From the NCBI RefSeq assembly GCF_002321025.1, contig NZ_DCLL01000023.1:1-64000 (forward strand): a stretch of DNA of 64,000 nucleotides, read 5' to 3'. The DNA comes from Acinetobacter lwoffii. GTDB lineage: Bacteria > Pseudomonadota > Gammaproteobacteria > Pseudomonadales > Moraxellaceae. This document shows, one piece after another, positions 6,599 to 16,800 of the stretch. Numbering within the stretch: position 1 is the first letter of the stretch; each line of letters begins with the position of its first letter. The position numbers and the translations under genes were made by a program. Under the pieces are notes generated by a model that saw only the letters and a program-made list of their open reading frames with translations, had not been told where the DNA came from and searched no databases.

Positions 6599-8704
6599 TT
6601 AACTCGCTTTAGAGGCTTCACTGAAAACGACAGGCTGAGCCAGACGGATAATTCGCGGGAAACCGAAATACATACGTAAATCGCGGATAATCTGTGCGAT
6701 CTGTTTACGGTTATGCACCACGATATTGACATAGGTTTTGTCATCCTGAGTGCGCACCATTTCCACCCCGGAATGCGCTTTACGGCATTGATAGATTAGG
6801 TCGGAAATCTGCTCGTCATTCATGTTCAAGTCAATACTGAGGTAGGCGGTAAAGCTGATATCTTCTAGATCATCCGAGATCCACTGCAACAACATGATAT
6901 TTTCTGGATGCTGATGCTGTTCATGCAGCAGGTTATGGCAGCGCGCACGATGCACAATCAGACCGCGACGGGTCAAATGACCCTGAATCGGATCACCCAG
7001 CACAGGATTGCAGCAATGGGCATATTTGACATCGACACCTTCTGTTCCCTGAATCAGACGGTCTGAACTGGCAATATTCTGATGCTGATCTTGGGCAAAT
7101 AAATGGTTAGCCACCAGTTGCGGTAATAAATCACCGACAGCAATTTGTTCAAACAACTGTTCCTTGCTGGAAACATGGCGCCACTCCAAGAGGTTTTTCC
7201 AGTCGGCTTCAGTCAGATCGCGAATAGAACGATGAAACAGTTTCAGTGCGCGATTGAGTGCCTGTTGTCCGACCAGACGCTGTTCGTCTGGATCCTGATC
7301 GCGCAGAATATTCTGAATAGCACGACGGGCTTTTTGGGTATTGATGAAACTGAGCCAATCCGGATTCGGGGTGGCGAGGACATCAGTAATGATTTCGACC
7401 ACCTGACCACTGACTAGAGGCGTTGAAAGGGGTTTGGTTTCATTGTTAATTTTTGCACCGACCGCATGGTTGCCCAGGAATAAACTCGCTGCATAAGCAA
7501 AGTCGACGGCCGTGGCGCCTTGCGGCAATTCATGTAAATGACCATGCGGGGTATAGACCCAGATTTTTTCCTGATGTAAATAGTCCAGTAATTCACTGAA
7601 TGTGGTTTTGGCACATTCGCCATCCACCAGTACATTCAGATTCTGCATTGATGCCTGAATCGCAGAGCGGCAGGCTTGCGGGGCACTTTCACCGAGCACG
7701 ACGCCAAAACGTGCAGCTTTGCGCATGAGTTCAGTTTGAATGGTCAAAGACAAAGTGGTCTTTTCGCCTTTTAGGCGCATCATTAAGGACTGGTTGCCTC
7801 CCGGTAATGGGCGGCGGATATGATCTTCATAACTCTGGATTTTAAAACTTTGCGTCAGAATTTCTGCCAGTCGGTCACAGTCCGCGATGCTCTGTAAAAT
7901 AATTTCAAATGCATGGCTGTGCGTCAATTCCTGCAGATCGATGTCATTTTTAACAAAGTGGCGCAGTAGCTCAATATTGTTATTTTTCTTCTTAATCCGG
8001 CCTTGAATGGCATTCTGTTGCAGCAGTTCGGTCAGGTTTTTTTCCCATTTGGCCTGATATTCACAGCGTTTGGGCTTGGTTTCCAGTAGAGCGGCCTGTA
8101 CATTGTTATACATGTCCAGATCTAGATTCTGATAGCACAAATGTTCCAGATTGTCGGCCATTTCATTCATACCGACAATACGTGCCATTGGCACAAAAAT
8201 TTCAAAGGTTTCGCGGGCAATACGCGCGCGTTTGTCAGGGCGCAGTGCATCCAAAGTGGTCATGTTGTGATAACGGTCGGCCAGTTTCACGATAATTACA
8301 CGTGGATCTTGTAGCGTCGCTTGCAGAATTTTCCGGAAAGAAGCCGCTTTATTATATTCTTTATCACTGGAATGGCTCAGTTTGGTGACGCCATCGACCA
8401 GTTCTGCGACGGTAAAACCAAAAATCTTGCTAATATCATCTTTGTTAAATTCGGTATCTTCAATCACATCGTGCAGCAGGGCGGCCATTAAGGTTTCAGT
8501 GTCCAAACGCATATGCGCCAAGATACAGCTGACCGCAATCGGATGCAGAATATAAGGTTCACCACTTTTACGCACAATCCCGTCATGTGCCATATCTGCA
8601 TAATCACAGGCCGCAAGCACACGTTCGACATCGCTTTCATTTAAATACGCATCGATAATGATCTCTAACTGCTGCTTGGCTTGACTGACCTGTGGGCCTG
8701 GCAT
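6599..8704 (-). CDS. spoT: SpoT-type (p)ppGpp hydrolase with degenerate synthetase domain
   Basis: A 701-residue RelA/SpoT homologue. The N-terminal HD hydrolase is intact (LLHDVIEDT near residue 80, ADRYHNM near 145). The synthetase region (about 235-345) keeps only the outline: the usual YAFR and EVQIRT motifs are replaced by HAFE and SLTIQTE, so nucleotide binding and catalysis look lost. TGS (about 385-445) and C-terminal ACT domains follow. Moraxellaceae SpoT proteins have been described as hydrolase-only, so RelA would be the sole long synthetase. The ATG at 8704 with AAAGGTG eight bases upstream is preferred over a TTG five codons earlier. It lies between rpoZ and ridA. Confidence 0.93.
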   Translation of the reverse strand: MPGPQVSQAKQQLEIIIDAYLNESDVERVLAACDYADMAHDGIVRKSGEPYILHPIAVSCILAHMRLDTETLMAALLHDVIEDTEFNKDDISKIFGFTVAELVDGVTKLSHSSDKEYNKAASFRKILQATLQDPRVIIVKLADRYHNMTTLDALRPDKRARIARETFEIFVPMARIVGMNEMADNLEHLCYQNLDLDMYNNVQAALLETKPKRCEYQAKWEKNLTELLQQNAIQGRIKKKNNNIELLRHFVKNDIDLQELTHSHAFEIILQSIADCDRLAEILTQSFKIQSYEDHIRRPLPGGNQSLMMRLKGEKTTLSLTIQTELMRKAARFGVVLGESAPQACRSAIQASMQNLNVLVDGECAKTTFSELLDYLHQEKIWVYTPHGHLHELPQGATAVDFAYAASLFLGNHAVGAKINNETKPLSTPLVSGQVVEIITDVLATPNPDWLSFINTQKARRAIQNILRDQDPDEQRLVGQQALNRALKLFHRSIRDLTEADWKNLLEWRHVSSKEQLFEQIAVGDLLPQLVANHLFAQDQHQNIASSDRLIQGTEGVDVKYAHCCNPVLGDPIQGHLTRRGLIVHRARCHNLLHEQHQHPENIMLLQWISDDLEDISFTAYLSIDLNMNDEQISDLIYQCRKAHSGVEMVRTQDDKTYVNIVVHNRKQIAQIIRDLRMYFGFPRIIRLAQPVVFSEASKAS

Positions 8705-8876
8705 AAAACACCTTTTCAACTGAATTTTTTACAAATAAAACCTGAAAGCACTTTAGAAATGTGAATTTCCTGGTTTGATGGTTTTTGGCTGCTAGCGAGC
8801 AGAAAACCAATACAAACTTGATAGCTAACCCTTATGTTATAACCGTTCTGGCATAAATATAAAAGTCACATAACAA

Positions 8877-8906
8877 AAAAAGCCTAGTTTAAAACTAGGC
8901 TTTTTG
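8877..8906. terminator. Terminator between rpoZ and spoT
   Basis: Hairpin agcctagtttaaaactaggct flanked by A- and T-runs. It lies just after rpoZ on the minus strand, so spoT may be read partly from its own promoter in 8705-8876 or by read-through. Confidence 0.8.
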
Positions 8907-8918
8907 AGTGACGATCTC

Positions 8919-9200
8919 TTATTGGAAAGAAAAACCGTCTAAGTTTAGATTATTTGCAGAAAGTGCAAGATCCAGACTTGATGTTTGATAGTCTTGATCA
9001 CGTTGTTTCAAAATGTCTTTTGATACATGACCTGAAGCGATTTCACGTAAAGCAACAACAGTCGGTTTGTCATTGTCCCATTCTACAGTTGGTTCAATAC
9101 CTTGACGTGCCAATTGACGCGCGCGCTTGCTTGCCACTAGTACAAGCTCAAAGCGGTTGTCTACATGGTCTAAACAATCTTCAACGGTGACGCGTGCCAT
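8919..9200 (-). CDS. rpoZ: RNA polymerase omega subunit
   Basis: A small subunit that helps assemble beta-prime into RNA polymerase and forms part of a ppGpp site in proteobacteria. The 93 residues show MARVTVEDCLDHVDNRFELVL and KRARQLARQG, which are diagnostic. It follows gmk by about 75 bases on the same strand. Confidence 0.97.
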   Translation of the reverse strand: MARVTVEDCLDHVDNRFELVLVASKRARQLARQGIEPTVEWDNDKPTVVALREIASGHVSKDILKQRDQDYQTSSLDLALSANNLNLDGFSFQ

Positions 9201-9276
9201 AAGAATTCTCGTTTGAATAATAAATTTTAACAGACTGCACAGTATAAAAGGCTTTGTCTATAGACTCAAGTTTTAA

Positions 9277-9900
9277 TCACTGCTCAGTCGGCGTAATCAG
9301 TTTCTGAATCAGTTTTTCATGACGGTTGGCTTGTTGAGACAGAACTAGACGATTGGCGATAATCACCGCTTCAAGGTCATGCAACGCCTTATTAAAGTCG
9401 TCATTAATAATGATATAGTCAAAGTTGCTATATTGCTGCATATCTTCTACCGCGCAGCTTAGACGATGTTCAATCACATCCACAGCATCAGTACCACGGT
9501 TAGACAGGCGTTCACGCAAGTCGAACTGGCTTGGTGGTAAGATAAAAATTTGTTTAGATTCAGGAAAAAGTCGACGAACCTGTTGCGCACCTTGCCAGTC
9601 AATTTCCAATAGCACATCATGACCTTTGGCCAGTTGCTCTTTGACTGTGGCTTGCGCAGTACCGTAGTAGTTACCAAATACTTCGGCGTATTCGATAAAA
9701 CCACCTTCATTGACCAGATTTAAAAAATCTTCTTTGTTGGAGAAATGATAGTGTACGCCATCGAGTTCGCCAGGTCGTTGACCGCGTGTAGTGTGTGACA
9801 CAGAAACGTGAAGATTGTTGACACGCTCAAGTAGGGCTTTAACAAGGGATGTTTTGCCTGTTCCAGACGCTGCAGAAACGACAAACAAGAGACCCGACAT
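9277..9900 (-). CDS. gmk: Guanylate kinase
   Basis: Phosphorylates GMP to GDP. A 207-residue protein of normal length. The P-loop reads ASGTGKTS near residue 12, followed by SHTTRGQRPGE and YHF for GMP binding and the arginine-rich lid (RLSNRGTD). An AGGA site precedes the ATG. First gene of the gmk-rpoZ-spoT-ridA series and divergent from ispH. Confidence 0.97.
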   Translation of the reverse strand: MSGLLFVVSAASGTGKTSLVKALLERVNNLHVSVSHTTRGQRPGELDGVHYHFSNKEDFLNLVNEGGFIEYAEVFGNYYGTAQATVKEQLAKGHDVLLEIDWQGAQQVRRLFPESKQIFILPPSQFDLRERLSNRGTDAVDVIEHRLSCAVEDMQQYSNFDYIIINDDFNKALHDLEAVIIANRLVLSQQANRHEKLIQKLITPTEQ

Positions 9901-10033
9901 GATATTTTTCCTGATATGATAAAATATCTTCTCTATTTTAGAGTAGAGCGGCTTTAAACTAAATAGTTGTCAGTCGATTGTTTACATTTATTTCAATTGA
10001 ACCGCTAAAAATGGTGTGAGTATTGAGGATTCT

Positions 10034-10984
10034 ATGGAAATTGTTTTAGCCAACCCACGTGGTTTTTGTGCTGGTGTAGATCGTGCCATTGCGATCGTGA
10101 ACCGTGCCTTAGAATGCTTTAACCCACCGATTTATGTGCGGCATGAAGTGGTGCATAACAAATTTGTCGTCGATGACTTACGTCAGCGTGGTGCAATTTT
10201 TGTCGATGAACTTGATGAAGTGCCCGATGACAATATTGTGATTTTTAGTGCGCATGGCGTATCTAAAGCAGTGCAACAAGAGGCGGAGCGTCGCGGCTTA
10301 AAAGTGTTTGATGCCACTTGTCCGCTGGTCACTAAAGTACATATTGAAGTCACCAAATATGCGCGTGAAGGCACAGAGGCGATTTTAATTGGTCACGAAG
10401 GACACCCAGAAGTTGAAGGGACGATGGGGCAGTACGACAAGAAAAATGGCGGTGACATTTATTTGGTCGAAGATGAAGAAGATGTGACTGCACTTGCAGT
10501 TCAGCATCCAGATAAAGTGGCTTTTGTAACACAAACCACCTTGTCGATTGATGATACTGCCAAAGTGATCGATGCCTTGCGCCAAAAATATCCGAATATA
10601 CAAGGGCCACGTAAAGACGACATTTGCTACGCCACTCAAAACCGTCAGGACGCAGTGCGTGACTTAGCCAACCAGTGTGATGTGGTGTTGGTGGTGGGTT
10701 CACCAAATTCATCCAACTCTAACCGTTTACGTGAGTTGGCTGAACGTATGGGGAAACGCGCCTATTTGGTGGATAATGCAGACGAGTTGGAACAAGCATG
10801 GTTTCAACCGAATACAAAAATTGGTGTGACTGCGGGCGCATCTGCACCAGAAATTTTAATCAAACAAGTGATTCAGCGTTTGCAAGACTGGGGTGCAACC
10901 GCCCCTGAAGAGCTAGCAGGCCGCGAAGAAAATATTACCTTTAGTTTGCCCAAAGAGTTACGTATTCCTGTAACACAGGCTTAA
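10034..10984 (+). CDS. ispH: 4-hydroxy-3-methylbut-2-enyl diphosphate reductase
   Basis: Last enzyme of the MEP isoprenoid pathway, an iron-sulfur reductase making IPP and DMAPP. The 316 residues carry the three cluster cysteines (RGFCAGV, DATCPLV, DICYATQ) and the conserved histidines. ATG at 10034 with GAGG just upstream is preferred over an in-frame GTG at 10016. Another enzyme of the pathway, dxs, lies at the other end of the window. Confidence 0.97.
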   Translation: MEIVLANPRGFCAGVDRAIAIVNRALECFNPPIYVRHEVVHNKFVVDDLRQRGAIFVDELDEVPDDNIVIFSAHGVSKAVQQEAERRGLKVFDATCPLVTKVHIEVTKYAREGTEAILIGHEGHPEVEGTMGQYDKKNGGDIYLVEDEEDVTALAVQHPDKVAFVTQTTLSIDDTAKVIDALRQKYPNIQGPRKDDICYATQNRQDAVRDLANQCDVVLVVGSPNSSNSNRLRELAERMGKRAYLVDNADELEQAWFQPNTKIGVTAGASAPEILIKQVIQRLQDWGATAPEELAGREENITFSLPKELRIPVTQA

Positions 10985-11024
10985 ATTGTTAACTATTTAA
11001 CAATTTATTTTTTATTAAAAAATA

Positions 11025-11061
11025 AGCAGATAGCTATAATATGACAGTTATCTGTTTTTTT
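11025..11061 (+). terminator. Terminator after ispH
   Basis: Arms cagatagct/agttatctg (11027-11035, 11046-11054, one G-U pair) followed by seven T. It separates ispH from the minor-pilin operon. Confidence 0.8.
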
Positions 11062-11128
11062 ATGCCTTTTATCTGCTCTGTGTAGGTTTTGTAAAATTTA
11101 TAGATATTATTTTTAATAGGGGAAAGTT

Positions 11129-11578
11129 TTGGGGTTGGGGAAGAGTGTGCAAAAGAATAAAGGTTTTACGTTAGTTGAGCTTATGGTGACGATTGCAGTG
11201 CTTGCAATTCTTACGACAATTGCAGCACCATCATTTGGCAATATGATAAAAAACCAAAAATTTAAGTCAAATACAAATGCCTTGATCGATAAGATCAAGC
11301 AAGCACGTACTTATGCGGTATTGAATCATCAAGGGGTTACTTTAAAGCTAAACGTTTCTGGGACAGATAATCCGCCTGTTTTTAACTGGATTAGTGAAGG
11401 CTCAGCGCGGCTAAAAAATGCGTCTGACACGGAAGTCGAATTTGATAAACAAGGTTTTTTGCGCTCTACCTTTGATGTAATTGAAGTTTGTAAGAATACG
11501 GGTAACAGTGAATCAATAAAAATTACGCTAACAGCATTGGGACAAATACATAAGGTTGAAAAGGGATCTTGTACATGA
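11129..11578 (+). CDS. fimT: Minor pilin, FimT/GspH type
   Basis: A pseudopilin with the class III signal KGFTLVELMVTIAVLAILTTIAAPSF; the conserved Glu5 is present. FimT proteins have been implicated in DNA binding for natural transformation. The start is unclear: TTG codons at 11129 and 11135 and a GTG at 11147 are in frame, with AGGGGA just upstream of the first; no ATG fits. First gene of an operon whose members overlap or nearly touch. Confidence 0.8.
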   Translation: MGLGKSVQKNKGFTLVELMVTIAVLAILTTIAAPSFGNMIKNQKFKSNTNALIDKIKQARTYAVLNHQGVTLKLNVSGTDNPPVFNWISEGSARLKNASDTEVEFDKQGFLRSTFDVIEVCKNTGNSESIKITLTALGQIHKVEKGSCT

Positions 11579-12120
11579 TTTCAAAAGATCATCAAAAAGG
11601 TGTTGGTCTGATTGAGGTATTAGTTGCCTTAGTTGTGCTGGCAATAGGTGTGCTTGGATATGTAATGCTGCAAATGAGGGCATTAGAGGCGACAGCAGAA
11701 AGTGCTCAGCGTGTACAGGCAATTAATATTGCCCGTGATCTGGCTGAACGTATCCGTGTCAATAGAGAGGGGTGGACATTTGGCACAACCCCTACATCCT
11801 ATCTTACAGAGATGTCAAATGCTGCTAAACAAATAAATAATGAAGATTCCAGAGACTGTAGTATTGAATTTTGTAGTGGTGCTGAGCTAGCAGACTATGA
11901 CGTAGATGAAATTGTTACTTTTGCTCAAAATTTGGGTATGAGTATGAATTTGATGCAATGCCCAAAACAATCTGCGTCTAGTACAACCAATGGGCGTTAT
12001 TGTGTATATGTTGCTTGGGGAAATACATCTGCAACAAATGATGCAGGAACAACAGATTGTACAAATGGAGCTTCATACAATACTAAATCGACCTGTGTGA
12101 TTATGGAGCTTTACCAATGA
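11575..12120 (+). CDS. pilV: Minor pilin PilV
   Basis: Minor pilin of the initiation complex that primes pilus assembly and carries PilY1. Signature KGVGLIEVLVALVVLAIGVLGYVMLQ and the following helix (RVQAINIARDLAERIRVNREG) are typical of PilV. 181 residues. ATG at 11575 overlaps the fimT stop (ATGA), with AAGGGA upstream, so it is probably translationally coupled. Confidence 0.88.
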   Translation: MISKDHQKGVGLIEVLVALVVLAIGVLGYVMLQMRALEATAESAQRVQAINIARDLAERIRVNREGWTFGTTPTSYLTEMSNAAKQINNEDSRDCSIEFCSGAELADYDVDEIVTFAQNLGMSMNLMQCPKQSASSTTNGRYCVYVAWGNTSATNDAGTTDCTNGASYNTKSTCVIMELYQ

Positions 12121-13028
12121 AACAAACTGGTTTTACGCTCATAGAACTCATGATTGCGATGGCATTAGGTTTAATTATTGCTGCTAGCGCAACTTTATTG
12201 TTTTTATCTGGACAGAGAAATCTCGTTTTACAAAATAGTGCGAACAGTTTGCAGGATGACCAAAGTTTTGGCCTTTCCTATCTGACCTCTCATATTCGCT
12301 TGGCTAATTTGAATAATAATTTGGCGACGGTAAAGCCTGATGTCGCTAAGTCAGGCATTATTTTTAATAAAAATAATCTGCCAAGTGGGGTCACTAGTCG
12401 TGCAGATTTTAATGATAAGTACAGCTCCTTAACTACGGAAGATGAAAGCAACTTTACCAGTACGGGTGCAGTGAAAAATGATCAATTAGTTATTCAATAT
12501 CGTCCTGCTGAGGTTGGTGGATTTGATTGTGCTGGTGGGAAAATTGATTCACGGAATGAATTTATTGTGGAGCGATATTTTGTAAGAGCAGACAATAGCC
12601 CTGCTAATCATGAGACTACAGCACAGGAAAAGAAAGTTTTGGCTTGTGCTGCAGGAAGATATAGCATCCCTGAAGAGGGTGCTACAGCAACTCTAGATTC
12701 AACACTTTATAACAATGGTGAAATTATTTTAAAAAGAGTTGAATTATTTAAGGTGAGATTCTTAGTTCAGGAGGGGGCTGCGAAAAAATATATGACTTTG
12801 GAAGATTATATAGATCCCACCTCAGATCAACCACGTATTTTATCGGTACAATTGGCGGTGATTTCCAGAGCTTCTGACGCTACTACAGAGAGCACAGTGC
12901 CTGTTGCGCCAACATTTAAATTATGGAGTGATTTTGAAGTAACGTTAAATTCAGGTCAGCCTAGACGTTATTTAAGGACTCCGATAGTGCAGACCGTGGC
13001 ATTACGCAATGCTTTGGGGGATCGATAA
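12117..13028 (+). CDS. pilW: Minor pilin PilW
   Basis: Large minor pilin of 303 residues beginning KQTGFTLIELMIAMALGLIIAA, followed by a long soluble domain. In Pseudomonas PilV, PilW and PilX interact with PilY1 at the pilus tip. Its ATG overlaps the pilV stop (ATGA) and its TAA overlaps the ATG of pilX. Confidence 0.9.
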   Translation: MKQTGFTLIELMIAMALGLIIAASATLLFLSGQRNLVLQNSANSLQDDQSFGLSYLTSHIRLANLNNNLATVKPDVAKSGIIFNKNNLPSGVTSRADFNDKYSSLTTEDESNFTSTGAVKNDQLVIQYRPAEVGGFDCAGGKIDSRNEFIVERYFVRADNSPANHETTAQEKKVLACAAGRYSIPEEGATATLDSTLYNNGEIILKRVELFKVRFLVQEGAAKKYMTLEDYIDPTSDQPRILSVQLAVISRASDATTESTVPVAPTFKLWSDFEVTLNSGQPRRYLRTPIVQTVALRNALGDR

Positions 13029-13840
13029 TGTATAAAACACAACATGGTGCTACTCTCATTGTCGTTCTCCTGCTGTTGGTGGCTATTACAGTAATAGGTG
13101 CTTTAGCAATTCGTTCTAGTACTACACAGCTTAGAGTAGCTACAGCAAGTCAGGCGCAGCAGCTCATGTTGCAAAACTCAGACGCAGCTTTATTTCAATT
13201 AGAAAATCCAAGTGAATTAAGTAGGCAAATGGCATTGAATGGCATGTTTGGCTTCATTAAGGCGGAAGACGACTCTGGTAAAGAATTGGTTTTTTGTTAT
13301 AAGGCCGGTGACACTAATTTTTTTGATTTTACTAAAGCGAGTTTAATTAACTGGGATGGTAATACAGTAACCAATACCGGTTTGAGTCAACTCGGTTTTT
13401 GTAAAATTGATTCGGGATACTTCAGTACTCATCGAAAAACTGTGATGACGCAAGTTGCAATTAAAGCAGCGGATATGTCAGAAGCGGCTGCTTTCCAACA
13501 TATGCAAACTGGAACAGATGTTGAAACAGCAAAAGCTGATCCAGCACAGTTGTATACGGTTGTGGCGACTACAATTTTTCCAAACCTTTCTGAAAATACT
13601 AATTTAACTAGCAGTCAGTTATCATCAGCTATAAAAAATTGTTTTAGCAATCATTTTAATGCAATTCCTGAAACTAAAGCAGAGTCACTCCAAGGTGAAA
13701 TTACGGAAGATTCAACTGATGATGAAAAAGAAGCAATTCGTTTAGCAAAATTAACAGTTTCACAGTGTTTAATTGATTTAGGGGTACCTACTCATACGCA
13801 GGTAGCACGTTATTCACTCATGCAAAATATTGGTAAATAA
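13028..13840 (+). CDS. pilX: Minor pilin PilX
   Basis: Begins MYKTQHGATLIVVLLLLVAI, the PilX_N signature: Gly-Ala at the cleavage site and no Glu5, as usual for PilX. 270 residues, longer than Pseudomonas PilX, with a C-terminal acidic stretch near residues 220-240. Overlaps pilW by one base and is followed closely by pilY1. Confidence 0.87.
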   Translation: MYKTQHGATLIVVLLLLVAITVIGALAIRSSTTQLRVATASQAQQLMLQNSDAALFQLENPSELSRQMALNGMFGFIKAEDDSGKELVFCYKAGDTNFFDFTKASLINWDGNTVTNTGLSQLGFCKIDSGYFSTHRKTVMTQVAIKAADMSEAAAFQHMQTGTDVETAKADPAQLYTVVATTIFPNLSENTNLTSSQLSSAIKNCFSNHFNAIPETKAESLQGEITEDSTDDEKEAIRLAKLTVSQCLIDLGVPTHTQVARYSLMQNIGK

Positions 13841-13854
13841 TTGGGGGCATGGCA

Positions 13855-16800
13855 ATGAAAAATAAGACAAAACATGGCTTAGTTACAGGGTTAACGGCTT
13901 TAAGTACAGTAATGATTTGCCAAACGAGCATGACCTATGCCAGTGATATTGAGATTTATAAAGCACCCACTACGGGTGGGGCAACGCTCATGTTTGTGCT
14001 GGATCTGTCTGGTTCAATGTCTCAATCTGAGGACAAATCAGTACAAAGAGATTTTTTTGGAGGTACAAGTACTTCATGTACTAGTGAATCGAAAGTTGTA
14101 CGGACTAGATTTAATAATAAGGATTTTGATTATAACGGCACATTTTGTTATATCACTCAAACGACGTACAATGACTTAAGCTCTACTCTAAGAACAAAGC
14201 TTGATCAAGAAGTTATAGCTAAAACATGTATGAAAGAGGTAAAAACTTTTAGAAAATGGCAATCTTACGGTTTGTTTGGTGGGTGGTGGGTGTATTATGA
14301 AGAGATGGCTTATAGTTGCCCTGACCGAGTAACAATGCTCGTTCGCAGCATGTTTGATCTAATTAGCGGTAACTCTTCAGTGGATGGAGGTAAAATTGCT
14401 ACGACTAACACGCCTTTGCCAGATACTGCATCCATTGGTTTCACTAAGTTTTATAATGCAACACCCTCTACAGAAACATCACCTTTGACACTTACGACTG
14501 AAAACAGAGAAACTTTACTGAATTATGCAAAAAATTGGCAAGCACTAGGAGGGACTCCAATTGCACGTGCTTATTCAAGAGCTGCTGTAGATCTAGTAGA
14601 TCATATGTCTAGAGTGGAAACAGCTTGTGCCGGTTATGGGATGTATTATTTAACTGATGGTGATCCATCAGGTGATAACTCAGGAACAGCAAGAACAACA
14701 GTAAACCCTAAATTAACGGAAAAGGTGACAACTTCACAATGTGATGGTACTAGTAATAGTCAATCTTGGCCTTGTGTAGAAGCTATAGCTCAAAAGCTAC
14801 AAGAGAAAAAAAATACTGAAGGTGCTGAAGTTAAAACAGCCGTTGTGGGTTTCGGCACAGCATTTAATTTTGCTCATAAAACAACAGGAAATAATGTTGT
14901 TTATAATCCTGAAACTACATATACGGATACGATGCTCAGTAGTTACTTTAAAAATAATGCACTTGCCGCAGCGAAAGCGGCAGTGAAAGGAAAGGGAGGG
15001 TGGTATAGTGCCTCTAATACATCTGATATTGTAAATAGTGTACAGAATTTTGTTGAATCAATTAAAGTGCCTATTCCAGCAATCACGACAGGTACTGCTG
15101 CAATTCCTCAAGACCATCTTAATCCAATCGCGATTCAGTCTTATGCCTATTTCCCTCAATTTCAACCGAAACCTTCTGAAGACTTTGAAGCTTGGTTTGG
15201 TAATTTAAAAAAATTTAAGGTTAAAGATGGCGTGCTTGTTGGCCAGTCCAATGCAAAAGTATTTGGTGCAGATGGTGAGCTAAATACTTCAACTAAAGAT
15301 TTATGGGTAAATGGTGCCTCTGCTGATTTGCAGGTTTATGGTGGTTTACTGAGTAAACTGAATTTGCAAACATTTACTGATGGTACTGATTTTGCGCGAG
15401 CTGTTTATACCAATGCTGGTGGTTCAATTCAGAAAGTTAACCTGGAATATATGCAAGAAAAAATCGCTACAGGTAATAATAAATACCTGTTGGGAGCGCT
15501 TGGTTATGATTTAACAGAAACTGAATTGGATGAGCTGGCTGCTTTAGATTCTCTAGAACTCACAAATTTAGCGAACAGGGAGCAAAACCGCTCGATAGGT
15601 GCAATCATGCACTCCACACCAGTGTTATTAACCCAATCAGGAAAAATCACTTATAGCGATACTAAAAAATCGAATGAAACTGTTGATCGCAATGACTATA
15701 TCTTATTTGGAACGACACAAGGTGCATTGCACGTTGTAAAAACTGGACGAGAAGCAGAAACATATCCGAGTGGAACAACAGCTGGAAATTATGATGGCGG
15801 TAAGGAGATTTTTACATTTATTCCAGAGGAGATGTTATCGGCTCAGCCAAAAGCTTTATTAAGTGAGCCGAATACCGAAGGTAATGGTATGGATCAACTC
15901 TATTATGGTATTGATGGTGCATGGACAGCACATACAGAATATGTCTATAACACTACTTCCGATAAATTTGAGGTCAATCCTTCATCAGGTAAAAAAGGTA
16001 AACAATGGGTTTATGGCGGCATGCGAATGGGCGGTTCAAGCTATTATGCATTGGACTTAACAGACATTGATCAACCGAAAATTAAATTCCGCATAGATCC
16101 TGAATCTGGCAAAGTTTATAAAACAAATGATATATCTGGTACTGCTTATGGTGATTTAAGCAAAATGGGACAAAGTTGGTCAAAGCCAACCATTGCTTAT
16201 GTACAGTGGAAAGGTCAGCGTAAACTCGTCATGTTGGTTGGTGGTGGTTATGACCCACAATATGAGGATTTTAGAGCAGGAAAGACGACTAAAGGTGCTG
16301 GTGTTTACATGTTTGATGCTGACACAGGTGACTTGTTATGGTCGACCTATGATGCATCTGGTGGAGATAAATCTCGTTTAGAATATAGTGTTGTTAGCCA
16401 AATCAAAGCAGTTGACCGTGAAGGTGATGGTGATGTAGATCATCTTTACTTTGGTGATTTGGGTGGACAGGTATTCCGTATTGATTTGAAATCTAATCAT
16501 AGCTCTTCTGACGCAAAAGCAGACTTTGCTAAAATTACTCGTTTAGCGGATTTCAAAGAAACAGGGAAGTATGCACCGCGTTTTTATGAAATGCCAACGT
16601 TCAGTGTATACCGTAATGCGACAGGTATGTTTGCGGTGGTGAGTATTGGTAGTGGTAACCGTAGTACGCCGCTATTAGGTAAGGTAATTGATTCAAAATA
16701 TGTGGTTAATGGCGAAAGTGGTATAGAGAATCTAAAATTATTAAACGATGCGATCTATAATATTTATGATTTAGCGGTCATGGATACAAATCCTGCGACT

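Noticed and set aside
10350..10712. Long minus-strand frame inside ispH
   Set aside because: It is the antisense shadow of a highly conserved gene, with no ribosome site or recognisable domain.
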